Numbered from the stretch's first letter, positions 13,479 through 21,897 are shown. The stretch: DNA of 29,787 bases from an uncultured Oscillospiraceae bacterium (GCA_934675115.1 CAKUPH010000020.1:1-29787), one strand, 5' to 3'. Made by a program: numbers and translations. The notes: generated from the letters alone by a model not told the origin.

Positions 13479-14813
13479 ATGGATAACGAGTGCTTTGGAA
13501 CAGAAAAGATCAGCCGGATCCTGCTGAAGCTGGCGCCGCCGGTGATGCTGGCCCAGCTCATTCAGGCTCTTTACAATATCGTGGACAGCTTCTTCGTGGG
13601 CCGCTATTCCGGCGCGGGACTCACCGCCCTGTCCATCATCTACCCCATCCAGCTGCTGATGATCGCGCTGGCCGTGGGTACCGGCGTGGGCATCAACACC
13701 GCCATCGCCCGGTTCGCAGGCTCCGGCGACCGGAAGCGGGCGGAAGAGACGGCGGGTATCGGCCTTCCGCTGGCGCTGATCATGTGGGTGCTCTTCGCGG
13801 CGGTGTGCTGGGCCATCATGCCCGCCTACGCCCGGATGTCCACCAATTCGGAGGAGGTCATCCGGGAGGTCACCGTCTACGGCCGCATCGTCTGCCTGTT
13901 CAGCGTGGGCCTGTTCACCGAGAGCATCTGGACCAAGGTCTTACAGGCCAACGGCAACATGAAAACGCCCATGTTTGCCCAGATCATCGGCGCGGTCATC
14001 AACATCATCCTCGACCCCCTGCTCATCTTCGGCGTCGGCCCCTTCCCCGCCATGGGCATCGCCGGGGCCGCCGTGGCCACCGTGCTGGGCCAGATCGCCG
14101 CCGCCTTCATCGTCATGCCCGGCGGCTACCGCCCCTCCCCCGCCCTGAACCGCTACCCCCAGCTGGTGAAGCTGACCTATGAGCTGGGCGTGCCCAACAT
14201 CCTGATGCAGTCGGCGTACACCTTCTACATTCTGGGGCTGAACCTCATCCTGTCCGGCTTTTCCGATCAGGCCGTCACGGCGCTGGGACTGTACTACAAG
14301 TGGCAGACGTTCTTCTTCATCCCGCTGGGCGCGCTCCAGACCTGTATCGTCCCGGTGGTGAGCTTCAACTATGCCGCCAAAAAGCCGGAGCGCTGCAAGC
14401 AGACGCTGTGGGTGTCCGTCCTGTACGGCGTAGCCCTCATGCTCATCGGGACGCTGTGCTTCGAGCTTATCCCCGGCCCCATGCTCCGGGTGTTCTCCTC
14501 CGACCCCGATGTCATCGCCATCGGGGCCTACGGTTTCCACATCATCGGCATCAGCTTCATCCCCATGGTCACGTCTCTCATCTTCCCGGTGTTCTTTCAG
14601 GCGGTGGGCTACGCCCTGAAAAGCTCCATGCTCACTGTCCTGCGGACGGTGGTGCTGTTCGTGCCGCTGGGCTTTCTGTTCTCCCGCTTCGGACTGCACC
14701 CCTTCTGGCTCACCTTCCCCATCACGGAGCTGGTGACCTCCGCCGTGGGCGCTCTGTTCTTCCGGCAGTTCGCCCGGCGGGAGCTGTCCACCCCCGCTCC
14801 GGCCAATCAGTAA
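13479..14813 (+). CDS. MATE family efflux transporter
   Basis: Multidrug and toxin extrusion family exporter of 444 residues with 12 predicted membrane helices in two pseudo-symmetric halves. It exchanges Na+ or H+ for cationic drugs or metabolites; the substrate cannot be told from sequence. Visible features: the N-terminal PVMLAQLIQALYNIVDSFFV (17-36), GTGVGINTAIARFAGSGD, QANGNMKTPMF and, in the second half, GVPNILMQSAYTFYI and GLYYKWQTFFFIPLGALQ. I choose ATG 13479, preceded by AAGGCGG at 8 bases; an earlier in-frame start lacks a ribosome site. It has its own promoter and a strong terminator, so it is monocistronic. No regulator gene is adjacent on the same strand. Confidence 0.93.
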   Translation: MDNECFGTEKISRILLKLAPPVMLAQLIQALYNIVDSFFVGRYSGAGLTALSIIYPIQLLMIALAVGTGVGINTAIARFAGSGDRKRAEETAGIGLPLALIMWVLFAAVCWAIMPAYARMSTNSEEVIREVTVYGRIVCLFSVGLFTESIWTKVLQANGNMKTPMFAQIIGAVINIILDPLLIFGVGPFPAMGIAGAAVATVLGQIAAAFIVMPGGYRPSPALNRYPQLVKLTYELGVPNILMQSAYTFYILGLNLILSGFSDQAVTALGLYYKWQTFFFIPLGALQTCIVPVVSFNYAAKKPERCKQTLWVSVLYGVALMLIGTLCFELIPGPMLRVFSSDPDVIAIGAYGFHIIGISFIPMVTSLIFPVFFQAVGYALKSSMLTVLRTVVLFVPLGFLFSRFGLHPFWLTFPITELVTSAVGALFFRQFARRELSTPAPANQ

Positions 14814-14814
14814 G

Positions 14815-14854
14815 AAAAAAGATCCCGTACCTTCACAGGTACGGGATCTTTTTT
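14815..14854. terminator. Bidirectional terminator between the MATE and ECF S-component genes
   Basis: A perfect 17-bp stem (14815-14831 against 14838-14854) with a 6-nt loop, A6 at the left and T6 at the right. It sits exactly between two convergent genes and touches the last base of the minus-strand stop codon. Confidence 0.95.
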
Positions 14855-15387
14855 CACGCCGCGCCGCCCCGGTCCAGCCGGGCCAGCAGGCGGCGCATGG
14901 GATTGAAGAGCACAAGGGCGATGGCGAAGTTCCCTCCGCCGTGGATGAGGTCAAAGGGAATGCCCGCCAGCCACCACGACACCGCCGCGCCCCAGCCCCC
15001 GGCGATCCAGTAGACGATGGCGCACAGCGCGCCGAAGGTCAGGCCGAACAGCCCGGACAGCGCCGCCCAGCCGAAGGGGGAGGTCATCCGCCGGAAGGCC
15101 AGCGCCAGCGCGAACAGGATGAGCCACACATACAGGTAGCAGAACGACCAAAGCCCCAGCCCCCAGACGGCAAACTCCAGCCCCACATAGATGGCCACGG
15201 CGTACAGCCCCCGCCAGCCGTAGGTGACGGCCAGCAGCATGACCATGAGGGACACCGGCTCGATGTTGGGCAGCTGGGCCATGACCATCTTGGCGCTGAA
15301 GGTCAGCGCCCCCAGCAGGCTGAGCACCGCCATCTCCCGGACGGAGAGCGGGCGGCGGGACTCAGCCGACGGTGTATGTCCAGACAA
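14854..15387 (-). CDS. ECF transporter S component (vitamin or cobalamin-like substrate)
   Basis: Substrate-binding membrane subunit of an energy-coupling-factor importer, with five to six hydrophobic segments. The N-terminal LSVREMAVLSLLGAL and the following AQLPNIEPVSL are typical of S components; the C-terminus has AGIPFDLIHGGGNFAIAL. The start is uncertain. The family-conserved LSVREMA lies upstream of the first ATG (15331-15333), so I use a TTG at 15385-15387 (177 residues), overlapping the DUF4430 stop by 26 bases; the ribosome site is weak for either. No ATPase or T-component genes are nearby, so it would share a common ECF module encoded elsewhere. Pairing with a DUF4430 protein and facing a B12-dependent MetH operon suggests corrinoid uptake; that substrate is an inference. 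Confidence 0.8.
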   Translation of the reverse strand: MSGHTPSAESRRPLSVREMAVLSLLGALTFSAKMVMAQLPNIEPVSLMVMLLAVTYGWRGLYAVAIYVGLEFAVWGLGLWSFCYLYVWLILFALALAFRRMTSPFGWAALSGLFGLTFGALCAIVYWIAGGWGAAVSWWLAGIPFDLIHGGGNFAIALVLFNPMRRLLARLDRGGAA

Positions 15388-15766
15388 AATGATCCCCGTC
15401 CGCCAGGACGACCTGATCCGCGCCGGTCTGGGAGTCCTCGCCGTTGCAGGTGAGCCACCAGTAGCTCTGGTCGGCGTCATAGCTGGCAGTCTCGCCGTCC
15501 ACCGTCTCCACATACAGGCCGAACTCGCTCTCGGAGCCTGCGATCAGGCCCTCTTCCAGCAGGGCCTCGCCCAGATATTCCTTGTCGGTCTGATAGGTGA
15601 AGTCGGCCACGGAGCCGTCCTTGTGGATGACCTCCACGTAAATGGTCTTGCTGCCCTCCACAGTGGAGGGACGGGTCCCCCGCCACACCAGCACCATGGC
15701 CACGGCCAGCACCACGAACACGATGACCGCAGCAAGCGGTTTCCAGTTGAATTTTTTCTTTTCCAC
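15362..15766 (-). CDS. Membrane-anchored DUF4430 protein (transcobalamin-like domain family)
   Basis: Extracytoplasmic protein of 134 residues: a basic N-terminus, one membrane anchor (about residues 10-29), a short linker, then a DUF4430 domain (about 60-134). That domain is related by fold to the C-terminal domain of transcobalamin and intrinsic factor. Family-typical sequence includes YLGEALLEEGLI, the GLYVETVDGE stretch, YWWLTCNGE (residues 102-110) and DGDHFVWTYTVG at the end. There is no lipobox cysteine, so it is held by the uncleaved anchor. I choose GTG 15764-15766 because AAAGGAAG lies about 9 bases upstream. It is driven by its own promoter and overlaps the ECF S component, so it probably presents a ligand to that transporter. 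Corrinoid as the ligand is an inference from fold and context. Confidence 0.85.
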   Translation of the reverse strand: MEKKKFNWKPLAAVIVFVVLAVAMVLVWRGTRPSTVEGSKTIYVEVIHKDGSVADFTYQTDKEYLGEALLEEGLIAGSESEFGLYVETVDGETASYDADQSYWWLTCNGEDSQTGADQVVLADGDHFVWTYTVG

Positions 15767-15800
15767 ACAGAACACTTCCTTTGTATAAATACCGCAGAAA

Positions 15801-15829
15801 ATGATACCAGCACCATGGGAATTTGTCAA
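15801..15829 (-). promoter_or_regulatory. Sigma-A promoter for the DUF4430-ECF operon
   Basis: On the minus strand a perfect TTGACA (15824-15829) and TATCAT (15801-15806) are separated by 17 bases. The leader is only about 30 bases, which leaves no room for a cobalamin riboswitch. Confidence 0.8.
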
Positions 15830-15874
15830 TTCCGCAGGACTTCACAGATTATCGGGATTTTTCCCCATCGCCCC

Positions 15875-15903
15875 TGTACATTTTCCAACAAAAAAGGTAT
15901 GAT
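15875..15903 (+). promoter_or_regulatory. Possible promoter of the methionine synthase operon
   Basis: TGTACA (15875-15880), 17-base spacer, TATGAT (15898-15903), 36 bases before the start of the reactivation-domain gene. The -35 match is weak (4 of 6). The leader would be about 30 bases, too short for an S-box or cobalamin riboswitch. Confidence 0.42.
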
Positions 15904-15938
15904 TATAGAAAAATCGCCGCTGAAGGGAGAAAAAGCCC

Positions 15939-16601
15939 ATGACCATCGACATCGAAGAAGCCCTGCGGTACGCCGGGGTGCCCGCCCCGCCGCCGGAGGA
16001 GCTGCGGCGGGAGATGGAGTCTGTGGCGCAAGAGGTCACGTCCGGATTCCAGCCCCGCTGGCACTGGCGGCTGTGCTCCGTGGAGCACTGGCCGGAGGGC
16101 ACGTACCTGCCGGAAGCGGAGCTGCTCCTGCCCGGGCGGACGGCGAAGCTCATGCTGGCCCAGTGCGGCCGGGCGGCGCTGCTGTGCTGCACGCTGGGGG
16201 CGGCCTTCGACGCGCGGCTCCGGACCCTTCAGGTCCGGGATATGGCCCGGGCCCTGCTTACTGACGCCTGTGGAAACGCATGGGTGGAGGCGGGCTGCGA
16301 CGCCGCCGAGCAGGAGATCGCCGCCCGGCTCCCCGGCGCGTTTCTCACCGATCGGTTCAGCCCCGGCTACGGCGACCTGCCGCTGGAGCTTCAGACCGGC
16401 CTGTGCGCCGCGCTGGACGTGCAGCGGACGCTGGGCGTCTGCGTCACCGACAGCCTGCTGATGAACCCCTGCAAATCCGTCACCGCCGTCATCGGCGTGT
16501 CCGACCGGCCCCAGATGGCCCGGGTACGGGGCTGCCGGTACTGCGCCATGAACGAGACCTGCCAACTGCGCAAAGGAGGAAACACCTGTGGGATCTCTTG
16601 A
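15939..16601 (+). CDS. Methionine synthase reactivation domain as a separate protein
   Basis: A 220-residue protein equivalent to the C-terminal SAM-binding activation domain of MetH, which in E. coli is fused to the enzyme and reductively remethylates inactive cob(II)alamin. The diagnostic motif DRFSPGYGDLPLELQ (138-152) carries the SAM-binding arginine, and LLMNPCKSVTAVIG (173-186) is also typical. The C-terminus has a cysteine cluster, Cys199-x2-Cys202-x5-Cys208 plus Cys217, suggestive of a metal or Fe-S site and not part of the E. coli domain. The ATG follows GAAGGGAG. Its 3' end overlaps the MetH gene by 14 bases in another frame, so the two are translationally coupled and probably made in matched amounts. 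The MetH protein downstream lacks this domain, supporting the split-enzyme reading. Confidence 0.9.
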   Translation: MTIDIEEALRYAGVPAPPPEELRREMESVAQEVTSGFQPRWHWRLCSVEHWPEGTYLPEAELLLPGRTAKLMLAQCGRAALLCCTLGAAFDARLRTLQVRDMARALLTDACGNAWVEAGCDAAEQEIAARLPGAFLTDRFSPGYGDLPLELQTGLCAALDVQRTLGVCVTDSLLMNPCKSVTAVIGVSDRPQMARVRGCRYCAMNETCQLRKGGNTCGIS

Positions 16602-18951
16602 TTTTGACCATCTGCTCTTTCTGGACGGGGCCATGGGCACCGTCTTACAGCAGCGGGGCCTGCCCGCCGGCGGGCAGCCGGAGCTGCTCAACCTGACCCA
16701 GCCGGAGCTGCTGCAGCAGATCTACCGGGAATACATCGAAGCGGGCAGCCAGATCATCTACGCCAACACCTTCGGCGCCAACGGCCACAAGCTGGCCCGC
16801 ACCGGCCACGGCGTGGCCGAGGTCATCACCGCCGCCGTCCGCATTGCCAAGGAGGCCGCCGAGGGCACCGGGGTACTGGTTGCGCTGGACATCGGCCCGC
16901 TGGGCGAGCTGCTGGAGCCTATGGGCACCCTCCCCTTCGAGAGCGCCTACGACCTCTTCCGGGAAATGGCGGAGGCCGGGGCCCGGGCCGGGGCGGATCT
17001 GGCGGTCATCGAAACCATGACCGACCTCTACGAGGCCAAGGCCGCCCTGCTGGCGGTGAAGGAGAACACCGGCCTGCCCGCCTTCGTCACCATGTCCTTC
17101 GAGGCCCGGGGCCGGACGTTCACCGGCTGCACTGTGCCCTCCATGGCCCGGACGCTGGAGGGGCTGGGGGCGGACGCCATCGGCCTGAACTGCTCCATGG
17201 GGCCGGACCTGCTGGCCCCCCTGCTGCGGGAGCTGTGCGAAAACACCCGCCTGCCGGTCATCGCCAAGCCCAACGCGGGCCTGCCCGACCCGGTGGACGG
17301 CCACTACGACATGGGGCCGGAGGAATTTGCCCGGGCGCTGCTCCCCTGCTGGGAGGCGGGCGTCACCGTTTTCGGCGGCTGCTGCGGCACCACGCCGGAG
17401 TACATCCGCCGGGTGCGGGAAGCGCTGGCCGGAAGGGCCCCCGCCCCCCGGACCTATCACGAGACCGCGTTCCTCTGCACCCCCACGGTGCCGCTGACCA
17501 TCTCCGGCGTGCGCACCATCGGTGAGCGCATCAACCCCACCGGCAAAAAGCGCTTCCAGCAGGCCCTGCTGGAGCAGGATCTGGACTACATTCTGGACGT
17601 GGGCATTCAGGAGGTGGACGCCGGGGCGGACATTCTGGACGTGAATGTGGGCTACCCCGGCGTGGACGAGGTGGCCATGCTGCCGCTGGTGGTGAAAAAG
17701 CTCCAGAGCGTGCTGGACGTGCCCCTTCAGCTGGACTCCTCCAACCCCGCCGCGCTGGAGGCGGGCCTGCGGGTCTATAACGGCAAGGCGGCGGTGAACT
17801 CCGTCAACGGCAGCCCCGAGGTGCAGGCAAAGGTCCTGCCCATCGTGAAGAAATACGGTGCGGCGGTGGTGGGCCTTGCGCTGGACGAGGACGGCATCCC
17901 CCAGACAGCGCTGGGCCGGGTGGACATCGCCCAGCGCATTCTGGACGCGGCGCTGGCTCATGGCATCCGAAAGGAGGACGTATGGATCGACTGCCTGACC
18001 CTCACCGTCTCCGCCCAGCAGGAGCAGGCCCGGGAAACCCTCTCCGCCCTGCGCACCGTCCGGCAGGAGCTGGGGCTCCAGACCGTGCTGGGCGTGTCCA
18101 ACATCTCCTTTGGCCTGCCCAACCGGCCGCTGATCACTGAGACGTTCCTCATTCAGGCCATGGAGGCCGGGCTGACCCTCCCCATCATCAACCCCAACCA
18201 GACCGCCATCATGGACGCGGTGTCCGCCTTCCGGGTGCTGTCCGGCGAGGATCTGGAGTGCCGCGCCTATGTGGAGCGATTTGCCGGAGCGGCCCAGTCC
18301 GCGGCCCCGGCGGCTCCCGCGGCGGGGAGCATGACGCTGGAGGACGCGGTCATCCGCGGCTTGCGGAGCGACGCCGGGCGGCTGGCCCGGGAGGCGCTGG
18401 AACAGGAGGACGAGCTGTCCATCGTGGAGCGGCGGCTTATCCCCGCGCTGGACGCCGTGGGCGACCAGTACGAAAAGGGCACCATGTTCCTGCCTCAGCT
18501 GCTCAGCGCCGCTCAGGCCGCCCAGTCCGTCTTTGAGGTCATCCGGGAATCCATGGCCAGAAAGGGCGGCGGCGTGGTGAAAAAGGGTACCATGGTCATC
18601 GCCACCGTCAAGGGCGACATCCACGACATCGGCAAAAACATCGTCAAGACCGTACTGGAAAACTACGGCTACGACGTCATTGATCTGGGCCGGGACGTGC
18701 CTCCGGAAACCATCGCGGACACCGTCCGGGAAAAGCACATCCGGCTGGTGGGCCTGTCCGCCCTGATGACCACCACCCTCCCCGCCATGGAGGAGACCAT
18801 TCAGCTGCTCCGCACCCTGCCTGAGCCCCCCATCACCTTTGTGGGCGGCGCGGTGGTGACGCCGGAGTACGCCGCGAAAATGGGCGCGGACTATTACGCA
18901 AAGGACGCCCGCCAGAGCGTCGAGATCGCCCGGGAGGTATTCGGCAAGTGA
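16588..18951 (+). CDS. metH: Cobalamin-dependent methionine synthase, three-module form
   Basis: Transfers a methyl group from 5-methyl-THF to homocysteine via cobalamin. The 787 residues comprise the homocysteine domain (about 1-290; DGAMGT near the start; zinc ligands Cys202, Cys265 and Cys266, the last two in GGCCGT), the pterin-binding domain (about 305-565, starting GERINPTG at 310-317), a helical cap (about 585-660) and the B12-binding Rossmann domain with DIHDIG at 677-682, whose His is the expected lower axial ligand, followed by GLSALMTTT. It stops where E. coli MetH would continue into the activation domain; that domain is the preceding gene. It starts at GTG 16588 with AAAGGAGG 8 bases upstream. 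The next gene overlaps by 4 bases (GTGA), so the three genes are coupled. Confidence 0.95.
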   Translation: MGSLDFDHLLFLDGAMGTVLQQRGLPAGGQPELLNLTQPELLQQIYREYIEAGSQIIYANTFGANGHKLARTGHGVAEVITAAVRIAKEAAEGTGVLVALDIGPLGELLEPMGTLPFESAYDLFREMAEAGARAGADLAVIETMTDLYEAKAALLAVKENTGLPAFVTMSFEARGRTFTGCTVPSMARTLEGLGADAIGLNCSMGPDLLAPLLRELCENTRLPVIAKPNAGLPDPVDGHYDMGPEEFARALLPCWEAGVTVFGGCCGTTPEYIRRVREALAGRAPAPRTYHETAFLCTPTVPLTISGVRTIGERINPTGKKRFQQALLEQDLDYILDVGIQEVDAGADILDVNVGYPGVDEVAMLPLVVKKLQSVLDVPLQLDSSNPAALEAGLRVYNGKAAVNSVNGSPEVQAKVLPIVKKYGAAVVGLALDEDGIPQTALGRVDIAQRILDAALAHGIRKEDVWIDCLTLTVSAQQEQARETLSALRTVRQELGLQTVLGVSNISFGLPNRPLITETFLIQAMEAGLTLPIINPNQTAIMDAVSAFRVLSGEDLECRAYVERFAGAAQSAAPAAPAAGSMTLEDAVIRGLRSDAGRLAREALEQEDELSIVERRLIPALDAVGDQYEKGTMFLPQLLSAAQAAQSVFEVIRESMARKGGGVVKKGTMVIATVKGDIHDIGKNIVKTVLENYGYDVIDLGRDVPPETIADTVREKHIRLVGLSALMTTTLPAMEETIQLLRTLPEPPITFVGGAVVTPEYAAKMGADYYAKDARQSVEIAREVFGK

Positions 18952-20732
18952 ACGACCACAGCAAAGAGCATTACGCACCGGAGCATCCGCTCCTGTTCGA
19001 CGGGGCCATGGGCACCGTGTTCGCCGCCCTGCCCGGCCGGGCCGGAGAGCGGTGCGAACGGGCCAGCCTCATCCATCCGGAGGAGATCTCCGCCATTCAC
19101 CGGGCCTATCTGAAGGCCGGGGCCCGGGCCATCAAGACCAACACCTTTTCCGTGGGGGCGGATCTGGCTCAGGGGGACGATACCCTGGCCGAGGCCCTTA
19201 TCGCCGCGGGCTGCCGTCTGGCCAAGGAGGCGGCGGAGCCTTACGGCGCGGAGGTTTTCGCCGATCTCGGCCCCATCCCCCGCGCCAGCGGCTGCGACGC
19301 GGGACAGCTGTTCATCCTTCAGGCGGAGCAGTTTCTGAAGGCGGGCGTCACCCGCTTTCTGGCGGAGACCCTGTCCTCCGACGAGGGCATCCCGGAGCTG
19401 GCCGCCTTCCTTCACGGCCGCTGCCCGGACAGCTTTCTCATCGTGTCCTACGCCGTGGGGGCGGACGGCTTCACCCGGGAGGGTCTTTCCGGGCGGGAGC
19501 TGCTGCGCCGGACGGCGGCGCTGCCCGGGGTGGACGCCGTGGGCTTCAACTGCATGTCCGGCCCCCATCACCTGCTGGCCTGCGTCCGGGGGCTGAAGCT
19601 GGAGGGGGCCATGCTGTCCGTCATGCCCAACGCGGGCTATCCCACCGTGCTGGGCCGCCGGACGGCCTATCAGGGCAAGCCGGACTATTTCGCCCAGCAG
19701 ATGATACAGATCCTCCACGCCGGGGCGGCCATCGTGGGCGGCTGCTGCGGCACCACGCCGGACCACATCGCCCGGTTGGCCCTGCTGCTGCGGGAGGGCG
19801 CCGCTCCCGAGCCCGCGCCCGAGCCGGAGACCATCCCAGGCCCCGCCGTCCGGGCGGAGTCGGACGCCCTATGGGACAAGCTCCGCCACGGAAAAAAAGC
19901 CGTGGCGGTGGAGCTGGATCCCCCGGCCAACGACGATATCTCCTCCTTCCTGTCCGGCGTGGGCACCCTGCGGGACGCGGGAGCCGACGTGGTCACCATC
20001 GCGGACTGCCCGGTGGGGCGGCCCCGGGCGGACAGCTGCCTGCTGGCCTGCAAGATCAAGCGCGAGCTTGGGGTGGAGACTCTGCCCCACATGACCTGCC
20101 GGGACCGGAACCTCAACGCCATCCGGGCGCTGCTGCTGGGCCTGTCCATCGAGGACGTCCACAACATCCTGCTGGTCACCGGCGACCCCGTCCCCACCGA
20201 GAGCCGGGACGAGGTCAAGAGCGTGTTCAATTTCAACTCCCGGAAGCTGGCCCGGTACGTCAGCACCCTGAGCGCGGACACCCTGTCCACCCCCTTCCAC
20301 ATCTTCGGCGCGCTGAACCTCAATGCCCGGAATTTTGACGTGCAGCTGCGGCTGGCGAAGGAGAAGGAGGAAGCCGGGGTGCAGGGCTTCCTGACCCAGC
20401 CGGTGCTGTCCGCCGAAGCCCTTGAAAATCTCAAGCGGGCCAGAGCGGAGCTGAACGGCAAGCTTTTCGGCGGCATTTTCCCGGTGGTGAGCTACCGCAA
20501 CGCCTGCTTCCTGAACAACGAAGTGTCCGGCATCCGGGTGTGCGACGAGATCATCGACCTCTACCGGGACAAGGGCCGGGATGAGTGCGAAGCCATCGCC
20601 CTCCGGGTATCTTCCGCCATCGCCGGGGAGATCGCCCCCTACGTGGACGGCTACTACCTCATGACCCCCTTCCAGCGGGTGGGGCTCATCGCGAGGATCC
20701 TGCAGAAAATGCGGGAGAACGGGCTTGTCTGA
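18948..20732 (+). CDS. Bifunctional homocysteine S-methyltransferase / 5,10-methylenetetrahydrofolate reductase
   Basis: Fusion of 594 residues like YitJ of B. subtilis. Residues about 1-290 are a homocysteine S-methyltransferase TIM barrel: FDGAMGT at the start and zinc ligands Cys202, Cys266 and Cys267 in GFNC and GGCCGT. A Pro/Glu-rich linker (about 285-303) leads to the FAD-dependent MTHFR barrel (about 305-594), with VELDPP, the conserved DCPVGRPRADS, LPHMTCRDRN and LLVTGDP segments. The reductase makes 5-methyl-THF, the methyl donor of the upstream MetH. Start GTG 18948 overlaps the metH stop by 4 bases, with GGAGGT about 8 bases before. The methyl acceptor and donor of the N-terminal domain are not settled for this family. 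No terminator with a T-tract follows. Confidence 0.94.
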   Translation: MNDHSKEHYAPEHPLLFDGAMGTVFAALPGRAGERCERASLIHPEEISAIHRAYLKAGARAIKTNTFSVGADLAQGDDTLAEALIAAGCRLAKEAAEPYGAEVFADLGPIPRASGCDAGQLFILQAEQFLKAGVTRFLAETLSSDEGIPELAAFLHGRCPDSFLIVSYAVGADGFTREGLSGRELLRRTAALPGVDAVGFNCMSGPHHLLACVRGLKLEGAMLSVMPNAGYPTVLGRRTAYQGKPDYFAQQMIQILHAGAAIVGGCCGTTPDHIARLALLLREGAAPEPAPEPETIPGPAVRAESDALWDKLRHGKKAVAVELDPPANDDISSFLSGVGTLRDAGADVVTIADCPVGRPRADSCLLACKIKRELGVETLPHMTCRDRNLNAIRALLLGLSIEDVHNILLVTGDPVPTESRDEVKSVFNFNSRKLARYVSTLSADTLSTPFHIFGALNLNARNFDVQLRLAKEKEEAGVQGFLTQPVLSAEALENLKRARAELNGKLFGGIFPVVSYRNACFLNNEVSGIRVCDEIIDLYRDKGRDECEAIALRVSSAIAGEIAPYVDGYYLMTPFQRVGLIARILQKMRENGLV

Positions 20733-20871
20733 CGCATGGTGGCATAACGACTCCGCCAAGCAGCTGAAACCGCATAGTTCCGCTGTTCCGCAGCAAAAAG
20801 CAGCATCGCAAGCAAGAAACCGGCGCCCGCTTTAGGCAGGTGTTCGTAAAACAGGTTTAGACCGACTGTAT
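20733..20871. other. Convergent intergenic region with no gene
   Basis: Nothing coding is supported between the MTHFR fusion and the convergent regulator gene. There is no hairpin with a T-tract. The stretch around 20740-20820 has the look of a short dispersed intergenic repeat (it reads open on the minus strand without a start or ribosome site), but only one copy is present here. Confidence 0.35.
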
Positions 20872-21897
20872 TCACATTTTCGCCCGGAGCCGCGCAAGCT
20901 CCCGGTCAAGGCGGTCTACCGTCTCGCCGGAGGTGGTGTTCCACTCCTCCGCCAGAACGGCCCGCTCCTCCTCCACCGCGGCAATGGCCCCCGGCCAGTC
21001 CCGCTGAAGCTCACAGATCTTCGCCACGGACTCGAAGGCGTCGGTATACCGGGGCGCGGGCTGCATGGCGGCGCTTTTGCGGTAAAGCTCCTTCGCCCGC
21101 TCGTACTGCCCGGCCCGGGCCATGGCGTCGCCCATGCAGAACCAGACGCACCAGTCGTCGGCAAAGTCCCGCTGCATCCGCTCCCAGACGGCTGCTGCGT
21201 CCGTCCGGCGGCCCTCGTGCCAGAGGATCAGGCCCTCGTACAGCGGCGTGCGGAAGGTATGGTCCGCCCGGGCCAGCCGGGCGTGGTACTCCCGGGCCTC
21301 GTCGAACCGCTGGTCATCGATGAGCTGGTCCAGCAGCCACATGCAGCCGCCCCAGTCGCCGGGGTTCCGGTCCACGTAGTCCTTGTACCAGTCGATGAGC
21401 CCGCCGTGGCTGGCGGCGCACCAGTCGACCAGCCTGCCGCCCATGGCCTGCACCAGCTCGGAATGGGCATCCTTCTGCCCCGGCTCCCGGGTCAGGGCCG
21501 TTCTGGCGTACTCCGCCGCCCGGTCCCGGTGCTCCTGCGCCATGTGGTTCTCAAGCTGCGCCAGCAGCGTCCACGGCCGGCCGCTGTCCGGCTCCCGCCG
21601 GGCCTTGTCCAGCAGAAAACGGCTCTCCCGCTCCGCCACGGCCCGGTCCAGCGCCCGCTCGTCCCAGAGCATATTCTGAATGCGCTCCATGCGGGTGTCA
21701 TCGTCCAGCGCGAACAGCTCGTCGATGGTGACGCCGAAGTAGGCGGACAGCGCCGGAAGCAGCTGGATGTCCGGCGCGGCGGCGTCCCGCTCCCATTTGC
21801 TCACCGCCTGCGCGGTGACACCCAGCGCCTCGGCCAGCCCCTCCTGCGTCACGCCCCGGCCCTGCCGCAGGGCTTTGATCTGACGGCCCAGTTCCAT
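20872..21897 (-). CDS. XRE-family regulator with C-terminal TPR-like repeats
   Basis: Cytoplasmic DNA-binding protein of 341 residues. Residues about 1-62 are a helix-turn-helix of the XRE/Cro type (QIKALRQGRGVTQEGLAEAL, then AQAVSKWERDAAAPDI and LLPALSAYFGVTIDELFAL). Residues about 90-341 are helical and Trp/Ala/Arg-rich with TPR-like spacing (for example WTLLAQLENH, YARTALTREPG, YERAKELYRKSAAMQP, ending in a charged helix). This layout resembles tetratricopeptide regulators that bind peptides or partner proteins, but no cognate peptide gene is visible nearby. ATG 21895-21897 has GGAGGAATGCAAT before it, giving a clear start; an upstream extension is unsupported. It lies alone, convergent with the methionine operon. 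Target genes are unknown. Confidence 0.88.
   Translation of the reverse strand: MELGRQIKALRQGRGVTQEGLAEALGVTAQAVSKWERDAAAPDIQLLPALSAYFGVTIDELFALDDDTRMERIQNMLWDERALDRAVAERESRFLLDKARREPDSGRPWTLLAQLENHMAQEHRDRAAEYARTALTREPGQKDAHSELVQAMGGRLVDWCAASHGGLIDWYKDYVDRNPGDWGGCMWLLDQLIDDQRFDEAREYHARLARADHTFRTPLYEGLILWHEGRRTDAAAVWERMQRDFADDWCVWFCMGDAMARAGQYERAKELYRKSAAMQPAPRYTDAFESVAKICELQRDWPGAIAAVEEERAVLAEEWNTTSGETVDRLDRELARLRAKM

Noticed and set aside
15830..15938. Possible cobalamin or SAM riboswitch before the MetH operon or the DUF4430 gene
   Set aside because: The divergent intergenic space is too short once promoters are placed, and no B12-box or S-box core sequence is visible.
16645..18978. Long minus-strand open frame opposite metH (777 codons)
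   Set aside because: Antisense shadow of metH with no recognisable domain and no start signal.
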